Below are positions 47,325-59,666 of a stretch of DNA of 64,000 nucleotides, one piece after another. Position 1 is the stretch's first letter. The number at the start of each line of letters is the position of its first letter. Where the stretch lies: contig JAIQDT010003559.1 of the NCBI GenBank assembly GCA_021521415.1, forward strand, positions 213,109 through 277,108, given 5' to 3'. The DNA is from Bidens hawaiensis (taxonomy: Eukaryota > Streptophyta > Magnoliopsida > Asterales > Asteraceae). The notes beneath the pieces were generated by a model. That model saw only the letters and a program-made list of their open reading frames with translations, was not told where the DNA came from and did no database searches. The translations under genes were made by a program, and so were the position numbers.

Positions 47325-48410
47325 GTGGGCCTTGAACAAAGTCAATATCTTATCAAAGAGGTTCACGAGGGTATATGTGGAACTCATTTTGGGCCAAGAA
47401 CGGTGGTTGAAAAATTGATGAACCTTGGATACTTCTGGCCCACGATGCACCAAGATGCAACAGAACAACTTAAGAAATGTGAAGCTTGTCAAATTAATGC
47501 ACCGGTTCCCAAAAGCCCCAAACACGATCTAGTCCCCATCTCCTCGGCTTGGCCATTCCACAAGTGGGGAATGGATATCGTTGGTCCATTTCCACCAGGC
47601 AAGGGTGGGGAAAAATTTTTGTTAGTAGTCGTTGACTAATTCACCAAGTGGCCTGAAGTCAAACCACTTGCAAAAATAACGGGCAAACAAGTCATCGACT
47701 TTGTATAGGAAAGCATCATTTGTCGCTATGGGCTGCCAGGAGTGTTGGTCACGGATAATGGGATGCAATTTGCCTAGAAGCCTTTTAGCACATGGTGCAA
47801 GAAATTCAGAATCACCCAAGTGTTCAGCTCAGTTGCATGCCCACAATCCAACGGCCAAGTTGAAAGAACAAACAGAACCATTTTAGAAGGAATCAAAAAA
47901 CAAGGTTAGGAAGACATAACAACAATTGGCTTGAAGAACTCTCAAATGTTCTATGAGCAATAAGAACAACCGAAAAAAAAGCCACAAACGAACACCTTAC
48001 AGCTTAGTTTTCGGATCGGAAGCTGTAATCCCAGCCGAAGTCGGAGTTGTAACTCAAAGAGCACTTAACATGGACCCCGAATCAAACAACAATGAGACCA
48101 TGTTGAATTTGCAACTTCTTGAAGAAATCCGTGATCAAGCCGCAATACAAGAGGCTAAGTACAAACAAAAAATGGAAGCTTATTACAATGAAAGAGTGAA
48201 ACATGAACGTTTCAGGCTAGGAGATCTTGTACTCCGAAACAACGAGGCCAGCAAGAAAGAAAACCAAGGAAATCTGGGCCAAAAGTGAGAAGGACCATAC
48301 ACAATCCTTGAATCTCACAAGGGTGGATCCTACAAACTGGCCAACGCAGAAGGCAAAAAGCTTCCAAGACACTTGAACGGCAAAACCCTTAAAAGGTTCC
48401 ATGTCTAGTC
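47325..48410 (+). pseudogene. pol: Integrase of Tat element 1
   Basis: Zinc-binding region (EVHEGICGTHFGPRTVV, CEACQIN), then core motifs KWGMDIVGPFPPG, VTDNGMQFA and SNGQVERTNR giving the D-D-E triad. The C-terminal part has SLVFGSEAVIPAEVGV and ends with KLPRHLNGKTLKRFHV. At least six stops or frameshifts lie in the core; several fall where a TGG or CGA codon would be expected. Confidence 0.85.
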
Positions 48411-48419
48411 AAGATCTTA

Positions 48420-49206
48420 AAATGTATTTCAAGAGATGTATAGCTCTCTTTTTTGTAAACAACAACCTCTTGAATGAATGATGAAGTCTTTATCATAACT
48501 TGTCTTTACTATCCTATAATCAGGTTGAGAACCTAGCAAGAAACTCCATGGCAAGGGCCATGTAAGGGGATGAGCTCCAGGCCACATCGCTCAATAGGTT
48601 CAAGGGTTAAATGAACCTATATAAGGGGTGAGTTCCTATATCAATCTAACTCCATGAGACTTAGAAAATGTTTTCAAACAAAATTTTTCTCATAGACGGG
48701 TCTGAACAGCCTACATCAATTCGTTCCTTAAGCTTTTAAAAAAGTTTACGAAACAAATATACACTAAGTAATGATACAAAGGATAGCCAACATGTTCTTT
48801 TTACCTAATGAAGCCATGAAGCTAAAGTGACTGCAGCACTAAAACTTCTTAAGGAAAATTAGTTAAAAAACACATCAAACAAACAAGACAAGCAACAAAA
48901 ATATAAAACATCAAAAGCTACAATTCATAAAAAGGCCTCTAAAGGCCATAACTAGCATCATTCATAACAATAAGCCATCTAGGCTAAACAAGGAAATCAC
49001 AAGGATTCCCATATAAGTGTTCATACGGCCAATAAAGCCCAACAACAACAACCATAAAATAGAAACCTTAAGGGTTTCATGCCAAACCCAAATTGTTCAA
49101 AGTACATAACATTGCTAAGAAAGCTACGAATAAATTGTTCAAACATCATAGACAGGCTTTGAAGTACTAGCCTCACCACTCTTGCCTTTCTTGGACTTCC
49201 TCGCCC
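48420..49206. other. 3' region of Tat element 1
   Basis: Noncoding on the plus strand. I see no tandem repeat or LTR here. Confidence 0.4.
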
Positions 49207-49479
49207 TTAAATCATCAACGATAGCTGAACCTTCGAGGCTAGCCGCATGAGACCCGTCACTATCTCCGAATAAGGTCTCTTCGCTATCACCAGAACGGGA
49301 ACGTTCTTGGACAAAGACTCAAGAATCTCAGAGCAAACCTTCTCATCAAGCCCGGATGGTTTTAAACCCTGCAAAACGGAAAGAGGTTTACCGAAACAAG
49401 ATGAAAACTCACCCACATAAGGGTAAGTAAGCCTTTCAATCGCTTGAACGGAATCTGAAAAAGAGCTTGGAAGCTTCAC
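49207..49479 (-). CDS. Antisense open frame in 3' region of Tat element 1 (fragment)
   Basis: A 91-codon minus-strand frame (MKLPSSFSDSVQAIERLTYPYVGEF) in the place where Tat elements often carry an antisense gene. Tat element 2 has a spliced one at 56356-59666, and several plant Tat families are known to. The reading is compositionally normal, but I recognise no domain. It could be one exon of a larger antisense gene or chance. Confidence 0.35.
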   Translation of the reverse strand: MKLPSSFSDSVQAIERLTYPYVGEFSSCFGKPLSVLQGLKPSGLDEKVCSEILESLSKNVPVLVIAKRPYSEIVTGLMRLASKVQLSLMI

Positions 49480-49849
49480 GGTTGAACATAGGTGATTGCT
49501 CCAAGGGTTGACCAGCTTTATGGTGTTTCAGACAAGATAGCTCTCCCATATAGTAGAACTACAGTTCAACTGTTGTATTCTGATAAATAGACGTGCATTA
49601 ACAAGAAATATATTTTAAAAGTACCATGTTTATAAAGAGACCCCCTACTTATATTTTATCTATTTATTTTGAAATATAAACCATGATCAAATTGCTAATT
49701 TAATTTACAATAACGAATTACAAGAACACATTTAACCATAAAATTTGTTGTCAATTGCTTAGAAATCTTCTATATCTGATTTCATATCTTTCTTTATTTA
49801 ATTAAATATATTCTTTTTTATTGTATTTTCTATTTCTTCTGTGACATCC

Positions 49850-50220
49850 GGCACCTCACACCACCAATATTGTCTATTTTGACCATGAAGAACTCACGGA
49901 TTTGTTTTTTGTTGCTCAGGTGAAGACCTCTCAGGAGGTCACCCATCATGCTACTACTCTCACATGAGCACGCTAGACTGTGGAGTTATCCTCTCGTTCA
50001 CTACCATTAAGTTCAAAACACGTTGATTTAAAAGGCGCGGCATTTATTAATGAACCAAGAATCATTCTTGTCCACGACCAATGTGTGATTTGCTTAGGAG
50101 TTTACATTTTCCATTTACAAAGAATACATTGAATGAATTTATACAGTACTCCACACATATATATATATGGACTCACTATTCAATACATATGTATATATCA
50201 TATTTTAAAAAAACAGATGG
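49850..50220 (-). repeat. 5S-rRNA-derived repeat (Cassandra-like LTR or 5S SINE)
   Basis: Bases 49911-49990, read on the minus strand, match the 3' two-thirds of plant 5S rRNA (landmarks AGCGTGCT, GAGAGTAGTA, GATGGGTGACCTCC) with scattered changes. A TGACATCC start at about 49852 resembles an LTR edge. Plant Cassandra elements carry 5S sequence in their LTRs, which is the best-known explanation. A 5S-derived SINE or pseudogene is possible. No second copy is in the window. Confidence 0.6.
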
Positions 50221-50225
50221 AGACA

Positions 50226-50790
50226 TGTAGAAGTACGGTACTAAACCCACCATTAAGTTTATATACCTGATGAAAGGACAAATGATGCACCAGGCGGATG
50301 GCTTGACGCCAAAACCATAGCTAAACAAAAGCGGGCTGACTATGTGCTGACCGGGTTGCATGGCGCCAATACCAAAGCCTAATATAATAAACATTCCCTG
50401 ACACCTCGGGAATGGTAGCGCAAAGATTTGTATCAACATGGGACAAAAAGGAAGAATTTACATTGGGAATATCACCCAACCAATGGGGATCAGACAACAC
50501 ATCAATGACGATACAAAATAGTACAACACATCCAAAGGCAAAAGGCCATGATGTCCACCAACCTCCCTCAACTCCCATAATCGCACGAATGGAGAATATT
50601 ATTGGTGGAGAGGCTGACAAGGCAGTTGGCCATACTCTGTTTCCTCCGGCTATAAATACCAACACACCTCCAAACGGTAAAGCATCCGCGATCCAATATT
50701 ACAACTCTCTCTCAATATATTTTAACTGTACTTAACCATTACCCTTGGACTAACTAGTTAGACCTTGAGGGGTGGATTTGTATTTCTTCA
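50226..50790 (+). repeat. 5' LTR of Tat element 2
   Basis: 565 bp, start TGTAGAAGTACGG, end TTTCTTCA. TATA box CTATAAATAC at 50651-50660. Relative to the 3' LTR it lacks about 140 bp between ACTGTAC and TTAACCATT. The TTGGCGTCATCC that follows is the primer-site region. Confidence 0.85.
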
Positions 50791-50855
50791 TTGGCGTCAT
50801 CCATGCATATTGCTAGAACAGTTAAAACTCTCAAAACACTCCTTTCTTGATCCAG

Positions 50856-52160
50856 ATGAGTGGCAAAACTCCAACTAAAGAGGTTGGCCAGCAGTCAAAG
50901 GCCAACCAAGAAGGAAACATAGAGGTTCTTGACGTAATGGGTAGTGGCGAAGGCATCCCTGATTCGTCCACCCTTCGCGCTACAGTTGCATAAAGAGCAA
51001 AAATGAAATCACGTTCACAAGCGACCATATCACCACAAATAATGGCCTGGTTACAGGCTGAATAGAAAAACCTTATGGACAGGGTCCAAGAAAAATTGGC
51101 GGTAATTGTTCAACCAAGAACACTGTTCGATGCGGAAACCAGCAGTAATGGTGAAGAAGAAGATGAGTACGAAGAGGAGTCAAATCAGCTCGTACAAAAA
51201 CACCAGCTGGCAAAGCACCAGTTTGGCAAAACAGCAAAGTAAGTTGGAGGGGCTTGAAGACCCCGACTACAAAGCAAGTTGGAGGGGTCTAGACGCCGCC
51301 ACCAAAAAGTTAATAAAATATCACCCTGACACGAACGAGGACTTTTCCAAACCATACCTACCAACCTCCTCGGCGGGAAAGTCAAAATTTGTAAGGAAGA
51401 TCGCTGAAGCGGAATTGCCGGAAAACCCAAAGAACCCGCCAACGGTAGGCCAGTACGATGGTTTGCAGATCCAGACGATCATTTACAAACTTACATAGCC
51501 TCGTTAGTATCAGGGTGGACCACGCCATTATGGTGCCACATTTTTACACTTACGTTGGTCGGCGCCACGAGGGCTTGGTTTGAAAGGTTACCAGAAGGCC
51601 AGATTATAAGTTGGAAGGATTTATCAAGTAAATTCATCCAACAATTTAGCCAACAGCGGAGTCACATCAGTGACCCAGCAGACATCCTCAACGTAACCAG
51701 AAAAGACAATGAAACGTTGGAAGATTTCATCACCAAGTTCAACTAGGAGGGCTTGAACATTGGTGGTGTCAGTGAAGAGCTCTTGCGCGCAGCCTTCCAC
51801 CAAAACGTAAGGTGTGACGACTTGATTCGAAACCTGACAGGAAGGGATGGCATGCCTCACCATTGGGACGAAGTCATGACCGCCAAAAGGTATGCGCAAA
51901 CAGAAAAGAGTTTGGGCAAAGAGCTAATGCGAAATGACGCAAGAAACGATATCAACAGAGCCCGGCAGGGCAAGAAGATATCTTATTTCTGGTCAAGATA
52001 AAACAATGAAAGTCAGCAAAAGGATACTGGGCCATATGAGCCCTTCAAAACAAGCAGAAGGGGCAGACACACGCATCCAACAGATGGACCCCGCTGACCA
52101 AAAGCTCAACACAAATAATGTATACGGAGGGTATCCGGCTCAATAACCAAGCTCCAATCA
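50856..52160 (+). pseudogene. gag: Gag of Tat element 2
   Basis: The start at 50856 (MSGKTPTKEVGQQSK) is followed by an N-terminal region with early stops. The gag domain lies near 51480-51960: YIASLVSGWTTPLWC, VGATRAWFERLPEGQIISW, FIQQFSQQRSH, DILNVTRKDNETLEDFITKFN and LLRAAFHQNVRCDDL. Stops at 50991, 51063, 51744 and 52000, among others, break it. Confidence 0.8.
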
Positions 52161-52489
52161 AACCAGGGCCGAACACGGACATAAAAGTTAGTGTGACTAT
52201 CATGAGCAACATGGTCACACCACAAATCAGTGTTCGAACTTGAAAGATGCAATTAAAGAATACATCAAAAACGGAAAGCTGGACCACCTGGTCAAGAATA
52301 TCAAAAGAAGATACAAACGTCCGCCTCCACGATACGGTGGATGGCCGGAAAAGAAAATCAAAGACCTGCATGCTAACATGATCTCCGACGGCACGAGAAC
52401 CAAGAAGCACAACCAGGTGGAACATGCCGCCTGGAAAGAAGAAAAAGTAATTTTTCCAAAGGTAAAAGGAGGAGCGAATAAGAAAGCGC

Positions 52490-53000
52490 CGCTAGTTGTT
52501 ACAGCAGTGTTCGGACCCTCCCGGACGCCTCGCTTATTTATCAATGCGGGGGTGACGTCTGACATCATGTATCGCTAGTGTATCGATCTGCTGGAAAAGA
52601 AAGACAAGCAAAGGTTGATACCCGTCAACGCCCCGATAACTGGTTTCAACCAGAGTATTGAGTACCTGTTGGGACAATTGACGTTTCCCGTTACGCTCAC
52701 CGACGGGATACATTCGAGAACAGAAGAGGTGGACTTCCTGGTCATGGAAACATCACACCCGCATTATGACGTGATCCTGGGTAGGGAGGCGATTGGAGAC
52801 TTTAACGCCAGTTCCTCAACAGCCCATGGAATACTAGAGGTACCAACCCCAACAGGGGTAGCGATGATTCACGCTAACAAAGAATGCCGCGTGGCAGAAC
52901 TGAAAACACCGCCACATAAGATGTTGAAAACAACTAAAGCAACAGAAGTTGGAGATATGGGTGCTCAACAAGAAGTTCCCAGAACAAAGTGTGTCCATCG
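52490..53000 (+). pseudogene. pol: Aspartic protease of Tat element 2
   Basis: Family matches ITGFNQSIEYLLGQLTFPVTL, EEVDFLVMETSHPHYDVILGR and STAHGILEVPTPTGV. The active-site Asp-Ser/Thr-Gly is replaced by INAGVTSDIMYR (near 52546), so catalytic aspartate is lost. Confidence 0.75.
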
Positions 53001-54310
53001 GGCCAACCCTTTCTGATGAAGCACGAAATGCGCTAAAAAAGTTGTTGATCAACAACGTGGACGTGTTCTCATGGACTCCAGCAAACATGACAGGAGTCCC
53101 AAGAACCAAGGCGGAACACAAGTTGAAAGTTAATTCGGCCTTTGTCCCAGTCGTACAAAAGCGACGAAAAATGGGACCATAGTAAGCAAAAGCCTGTGAT
53201 GAACAGGTCCAACAGCTGGTCGACGCGGGGATAATCTGCGAGATTCAATATCAAACATGGGTGGCTAACCCCGTAATGGTGCCAAAATCAAACGGGCAAT
53301 GGCGCATGTGCATCGACTTTAAATATCTCAACAGAGCATGTCGTAAAGATTGCTACCCTTTACCAGAAATTGACTTATAGGTGGGCGCGCTCGTCCCGTT
53401 TCAGATCAAATGTTTCTTGGACGCGTATAAAAGGTACCACCAGATCCACATGGCGGCGGGGGATCAAGACAAACGGCCTTCCGAACGAACAATGGGACAT
53501 ATTACTACAAAATGATGTCGTTCGGGTTCAAAAACGCGGGGTCCACGTACCAACGCCTAGTGGACAAAGAACTCAAGTCCCAAATTGGGAGAAACCTAGA
53601 GGTTTACATGGATGACTTGGTCATCAAAAGCGAGACAGAGAGAACGATGCTAAAAGATATTGAAGAAACTTTCAAGACGTTGCGCTTGATCAGCATGAAA
53701 CTCAACCCTGGGAAATGTTCATTCGGGATGGAAGAAGGAAAAGTCCTAGGAGTCATTGTAACCAACGGAGGCTTCAAAGCCAATCCAGAGAAAGTGGAGG
53801 AAGTATTGAAAATGCCCTTCCCAAAGACTGTCAAGAAAGTGCAAACACTTATTGGCCGGTTGGTCACACTCAATAGATTCTTGTCAAGTCATGCAGAGAG
53901 ATCTTTTCCATTTGTCTCAACCCTGAGAAACTGTCTTAAAAAATTCCAGTTTAGATGGACGATGGAAGCAGAAACAGCATTCCAAGAAATCAAGTCGCGC
54001 TTAGCAGAATTGCCAACGCTGGCGGCACCAAAGGCCAAGGAACCCCTGATAGTATACTTAGCAGCTTCTGAAAGAGCAATCAGTGTGGTACTAATGGTGG
54101 AAAGAAATGGTGTCCAAACACCTATCTACTATGTAATTCGCACCCTAGCAGATGCGGAAACAGGTATTCCACTTTGGAAAAATTGGTCCTATCATTTGTA
54201 ATAACGGAGCGCCGTCTGAGGAGATACTTCTAAGGCCACCCGATACATGTTCTCACCAATTATCGACTGCAAAACGTGTTAAGCAAACCAGAGTTATCCG
54301 GAAGACTAGC
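53001..54310 (+). pseudogene. pol: Reverse transcriptase and RNase H of Tat element 2
   Basis: RT motifs in order: VDVFSWTPANMTGVPR, VVQKRRKMGP, WVANPVMVPKSNGQWRMCID, YKRYHQIHMA, MSFGFKNAGSTYQRLVD, LEVYMDDLVIKS (catalytic YMDD, about 53605), KLNPGKCSFGM and GRLVTLNRFLSSHAER. RNase H follows with FRWTMEAETAFQEIK, LIVYLAASERAISVVL and YVIRTLADAE. The 53512-54201 block is uninterrupted. The first third has stops and a frameshift near 53460. Confidence 0.85.
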
Positions 54311-54326
54311 CAAGTGGGCGACATAA

Positions 54327-54885
54327 TTGGGAGAACACGCAATCGAATACAAACCTAGGCCAGCAATCAAAGGTCAGGTTTGGGCAGACTTCATGGCAGA
54401 AGTACCTCGGGAGAAAGAAGAAGAATGCCGAAAAGAGATAGAACCCCCCGCAGAACAACAAAAAGAACAAGTTTGGAAATTGTTCACTGATGGGGCATCC
54501 AATAATGAAGGTGCAGGCACAGGGTTACGAATAACCAACCCAGAAGGGCAAGACTTCACATATGCAATACGCCTCGAATTCAAGAGCACAAATAACGAGG
54601 CGGAATATGAAGCATTGTTGGCTGGCCTGAGAATAGCCAAAAAGTTAGGGGCTCAACATTTGGAAGTGCACGTCGATTCAATGTTGGTGTCGAATCAAAT
54701 AGAAGGATCATATGATGCAAAAGACGATAAAATGACATCATACCTGGCACAAGCTAAGGCGCTAATGGGAACCTTTAACACGTGTAAAGTAAAACACGTT
54801 AACGGAGCGAAACAAACAAGCAGATGCCCTTAGCAAGTTAGCATCGGTAAGCTTAGAACACCTCGCCAAAGACGTCCGCCTAGAA
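54327..54885 (+). pseudogene. pol: Archaeal-type RNase H of Tat element 2
   Basis: A second RNase H, the hallmark of the Tat lineage. VWADFMAEVPREKE leads into WKLFTDGASNNEGAGTGL, NNEAEYEALLAGLRIAK and EVHVDSMLVSNQIEG, with catalytic-type D, E and D. The final KQ-ADALSKLAS is split by a frameshift at about 54820. The block is otherwise open for 168 codons. Confidence 0.85.
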
Positions 54886-56141
54886 GTGTTAACAAACCCT
54901 TCAACGATCAATAGAGAAGTCTGTGTATGCTCCGCATCTACAACAAACTGGATGACACCAATTGTCAACTTCTTATCGTCGGGCATTTTGCTGGACAAAA
55001 AGGCAGAAGCCAGAAAGATCCGTCACAAAGCGCTGAATTATACACTTCAGAGCGGCATTTTGTACCAACGATCTTATTTGGGGCCACTTCTCCGATGTGT
55101 GGATGCACAAGACGCAAACTACCAATTAAGAGAAATTCACGAAGGTATTTGTGACATCCGTGCAAGACCAAGAATGGTGGTGGCCAAGATCATGAACACG
55201 GGATATTACTGGTCGGGCATGCACTTAGACGCAGAAAAGGAACTAAGGCGGTGTAGCGCATGCCAGCGCCACGCACCAAACACCTTGTGCCCAAAAAACG
55301 CAATGATCCCGGTGACAGCATCGTGGTCGTTCCAAAAATGGGCAATTGACATAACAGGCCATTTCCAGAAGCGCCAGGGCGAGTGAGGTTCTTAATCGTC
55401 GCAATCGACTACTTCACCAAATGGGTTGAAGCAAAACCCGTGGCAACGATAAATGCAGCCAGTATCAAGAAATTCATTTGGGAATTTATCATATGCCGTT
55501 CTGGATTGCCCATGAACTTGGTTAGCGACAATGGAACACAATTTGCAGACCAGCGCATTAGAGAATGGCTCAAAGAGTTGAATATTACTCAAACTTTCAC
55601 TTCCGTTGCCCACCCGCAAGGGAATGGGGAAGTAGAACACGCCAACCGAAGCATTGTCGGCGGCATAAAAAGAAGTCTGGAAGATTACAAGTCATGATGG
55701 GTTGATCAGCTCGTGCACGTCCTTTGGGCGATGCGCACTCAAAAAAATACAAGCAATTCCGAGACGCCATTCAGCCTGACTTATGGCACAGAAACAATGA
55801 TTCCGGCAGAGGTCGAAGTGCCATCGCCAAGAGTTATGCTGCCAAGAGACAATGAAGCAGAAAAGCGGTTGGACTTAATGCTTCTAGAAGAACGAAGAGA
55901 GTTGGAAGCAATGAGTGAACAGAATTACAAGCGCCAACTCCAGAGGTATTCCGACGCACGAGAAAAAATTTGTGAGTTCAATGCCGGAGATTACGTTCTT
56001 GGAAAGAACGAGGCATCCAAAGCGCAAGCACAGGGAAAGCTAACGCCAACATGGGAAGGTCCCTACCTGATAAAAGAAGTATTGGGAAAAGGCGCCTATA
56101 CGTTGATGCAACTCGATGGCTCGCCAATTCCAAGAACATAG
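54886..56141 (+). pseudogene. pol: Integrase of Tat element 2
   Basis: The zinc-binding part has REIHEGICDIRARPRMVV (second histidine replaced) and RCSACQRHAP. The core has KWAIDITGHF, then after a stop and frameshift at 55384 FTKWVEAKPV, LVSDNGTQFADQ and GNGEVEHANRSIVGGIKRS. A TGA at 55695 precedes FSLTYGTETMIPAEVEV and the C-terminal GPYLIKEVLGKGAYTL. The D-D-E triad is intact. Confidence 0.85.
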
Positions 56142-56355
56142 AACTCGGCGCAGCTGCGAAGGGGTTAAATGTAAATCGATTTCAAATTTGTAAAAACGAG
56201 CCAAGGGCCAACGAAGGGAAAACGAAAACGATACTCCGCATTTCACAAGACTAGAAAAAAAGTTCATTTCATATATGTACAAAAATATTTACATACGGAT
56301 ACCAACATCCACAAAAAAGAAAACAAATCCTAACTATACAAATAAGCGGGAAGCC

Positions 56356-59300
56356 CTAGTCAACATCATTTACACTTTTTCCCGTCTGGTCAAGAGCAGA
56401 AACAGTATCTTCACCGTCACCCTCGTGACTGGTGGAAGGACCAGCTTGCTCGGGCTCAAGCAGCTTCCTCAGCAACTGCACGCCATTTTCTTCCTTGGCG
56501 TACTGGGCAACGGTAGAAAGGATGGGAAACGAGAGAGCGTCATACTCCATCTCAGTAGCTTTATACTCCGCTTCCACATTGATGCCTTGAAGAACATAAG
56601 CTTCAGGAGGAAGGTTGTTGCGCAAATGCTTAGTAGCCTCTTGAAAACCGGTCTTGTGCCTCAGTTGCTGCGCAGCGGTAACAAGGTGTCCAACACACTT
56701 CGTTAAATCATCATCGATAATGATGCGTTGGGCAACCTGCGAAAAAAGAACATTAGTATTCTAAAAGAAAGAGGAAAGAAAAAATAAAAAGTTACCTTTC
56801 AAATGGCACGCTTCAGCAGCCAGTCAGCGGCAGCAGCGGCGCGCTCCGCATTCAAAGACTCGATAGTCTTCTCAAGAGAGGCAAATATGTCAACTAGCTT
56901 GCCCGCGTCCGCCTTCCTCAAATCAGCTTCCGCCTCCAACTCTTCAATACGCTTCCGCAGGGCAGCGTTTTCATTCTCGAGTTTGGAGGAAGCCTCCTTG
57001 GCAGAAAGAGCGCGACTGCGTGCATCAGCAAGTTAGCATTAGAATTCTTGCACGCAGTTTGGAACTCCTTATGGTGCGTAGTGTGCTCACGGACAGATTC
57101 CGCCAAATCTGCCTCAGCCTTTGCCAACTTTTCCTCAGCAACAGTCAGAACATGGCGGTGCTTCGCTGCTTCTCGACCCGCCTTCCAGGCAGCAGCCTCG
57201 GTGATCTTCGCCGACTTCTGCATTTCCCTCATGGCAGGAGTAATCTCGATCTTCTCTTCGTGAAGGGCGCGATTGTCGCGCACCAACTCCGCCAAGCTAG
57301 AGAGAGAATGGACATGGTGAAAAACAGCGTCGGAAGATAAACTGTTCCGAGGCTGAAATTTGCGAGCATTGCGCTCCCTATGAGGAACATGTTCCAAAAA
57401 TTCTATACAGGTAGCAGGATCTTCAAAACTGGCGCCGCGGGTGACCTTCCATTTCGGCTGATATATACGATTCGCCTCAACAGAGTCGCGGGGATCTGTA
57501 TATACAATTAACACCTCACCGCTAGAGCCACTACCAATGCTACCAAAAAAATCAAAAAAATTACCCTATATCACCGCCCCGACGCTAAAAGGGGGCGGCC
57601 GCACAATCTCATCACCATCTAGAACATACGTCTTGTCCGGTGAGGACTGCTTAGACTTCATGAAGTCGGAAAATGAAATACCCTCCGACTCACTGTTGAT
57701 GACCTTTTGCAAATCGTCCACAGTTGCCTTCATCTGTCCAACTGACGACGTTGACTAAGGATCGGACGAAATAATAGATTCCGCGGACACAGGCACTGTC
57801 GTCACAATGGTTTCGGCCTCAGACGGGCCAACCACCGTCATCATTGGAAAATTCATCATCTGTACAGCGCGCATCGCCTCAGACAAGCTACCCACACTTT
57901 TCATCATCGGAAATCTAGCAAAAACAGCAAACAGCGAAGAAGCAACAACAGACACCGCGGGAGCTTTCGTTGAAGAAGATATCTTCGACGTTGCTGCAAC
58001 AAATCAAGTTTACTTGAGAAAGGTCCATACAAATATAGAAAATAAAAGCATAACATGCTATACCTGGAGACTTGGTTAAACTGCTTATCTTCACAAAGCC
58101 ACCAAGGAGGGGCTTCTAGAAGAGGTGAAACGCCTCTTCTTCTTCTTCATCACCCCCGGGTGGAGGCGCCGCGTTATGTGGGACAGTGAACGTCCCAGCG
58201 GCAACAGAACAAGAAGTTGGCCTGGTAGATACGATGTTCGTATCCACAACAGTTCCAGGAGCGGGGGCTGCAAAAGACACAAGACATGTCGCCACCAAAA
58301 ATGGAGTAGCGACACGAGGACTTGTGTCCAAGACAGACACAACAGTCACAGGCTGTGAGATTGAAGGCAAGGAGAAACCAACAGAAGCCTGGTGACAGGC
58401 GGTTGGGAGTGACACTGCGTCACTGCCGGAACCAGGCGACGCAAGTAATGTCGTCGAAGAAGATACCGGAAGCCCAAACAGCACGGTGGACACCATGACG
58501 ACATCGCCATCATCATCCACGGCGTATATCGCGGCGGCATCCTTCGGCGACGCAACCGCCTTTCAACCGCTGGATTGTGCGCCCTTCCCACTGCATTTAG
58601 GAAGGCGCGATATGAGACCGTTTACCTAAAACACGCAAACAAATAAGCTTCGAGAAACATACAAATGAGAGAAAAGACTGTTAAAGACTTACCCTCTTTT
58701 GGGTTAACGAAGCTGGGAGGTGGCAGCAGCCGCAGAGGAAGTGACTGCTCCAGACGAAGAGAAAATGCAAAGTTGGAGGCAGTATTCATGAGGATTGGCT
58801 CCTCACGGGGAACTAACTCCCTCCGGTGCAAGATCTTCACACCCTCCGGCGCGGGTTGCAGAAGAAGCATGGGATCCTTCACCTCTGAAAGAAAAAAACG
58901 AAACGTTATAAAGAAACAACCAAACAGGTGGCAACCCAGAGTAACAAAATAAGTTACTAACCTTGACCACCGTTATGGATCACCGGAACCATAGTCGTAT
59001 CTCCCCAAATACGACTCATGCCAAATAGCATCAGCGCGCGCTCCGAGTAATGACGGAGTGGGGAAAGGCTGACCTGTAAAGTATTTAACCAGTCAGTCCC
59101 AGAATGGGGGGCTGGTTTAGGCTCAGGCAGTTCATTCACATTCGTAAAATGAATCACATGGGGAACCACGAGCGCAGTAACGTAGAAGAAGAGACTCTTC
59201 CACTCGTGCAAACTCTTCGGCGCCTCCAAAGCAATGGTCTTGGCACCAGGACGGGTAAACAAATTATACCAACCCTGAGACAAGCGCCACTGGTAGAAGG

Positions 59301-59666
59301 CAGACAACTTGTCAGCCGTAGGCATAATAATAAGGCAATGACAAGTATACTCGAAATGGCAAAGGCGCGCCATTTCGAGTGGATGTATCTGGCTGAGATG
59401 CAGCCCAAATGCATCCAAACCTCCAGCAAGAGTCGGGTAATGGGCAAACGGAAGTTGCCCAGGAAGAAGTATTCCTTATACACGGCAATCTTGTCGTTAC
59501 AAGCCTGTCGAGCCGTTTGGCCCAGAGCAGGCAGCTCAGGCTCAAAATCGGGGGCAAGGTTGTAAACCCTGACCACGTTGTTGAAGTCCTCGGCAGACAT
59601 ACGACACCCGACTAACTCCATAGTATTTTTTTTCTTGACTTTGGTGGGTTGAGAAGGCTCAGCCAT
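56356..59666 (-). pseudogene. Spliced antisense gene of Tat element 2 (Transposase_28-type domain)
   Basis: Exon 1 (59666-58962) starts MAEPSQPTKVKKK and carries the domain known as putative gypsy-type transposon (PF04195-like: RLPITRLLLEV, then after a frameshift near 59418 DAFGLHLSQIHPLEMARLCHFEY, FYQWRLSQGWYNLF, WKSLFFYV). Supported introns on the minus strand lie at 58961-58885, 58692-58626 and 58063-57994, each GT-AG. Exons 58884-58693, 58625-58064 and 57993-about 57565 are Pro/Ser/Val-rich. 57514-56800 encodes an Ala/Glu/Lys-rich coiled coil and 56740-56362 an acidic C-terminus. Tat elements of other plants carry comparable antisense genes of unknown role. Exon limits below 57,565 are less certain. 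Confidence 0.7.

Larger units (their letters stand above)
41400..49500 (+). mobile_element. Tat-lineage Gypsy element 1, decayed, 3' LTR not seen
   Basis: Plus-strand order: LTR (ends 41950), primer-site region TGGCGCCCACCGTGGGG, gag, RNase H, second archaeal-type RNase H, integrase, then a minus-strand open frame near 49207-49479. The extra RNase H is diagnostic of the Tat lineage. Protease and most of RT are missing where another Gypsy LTR (43480-46150) lies. No 3' LTR copy is seen before 49850, and the left LTR edge is approximate. Confidence 0.75.

Noticed and set aside
49911..49990. Functional 5S rRNA gene
   Set aside because: The first third is missing and there are many substitutions in the internal promoter part. 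It is a derived repeat.
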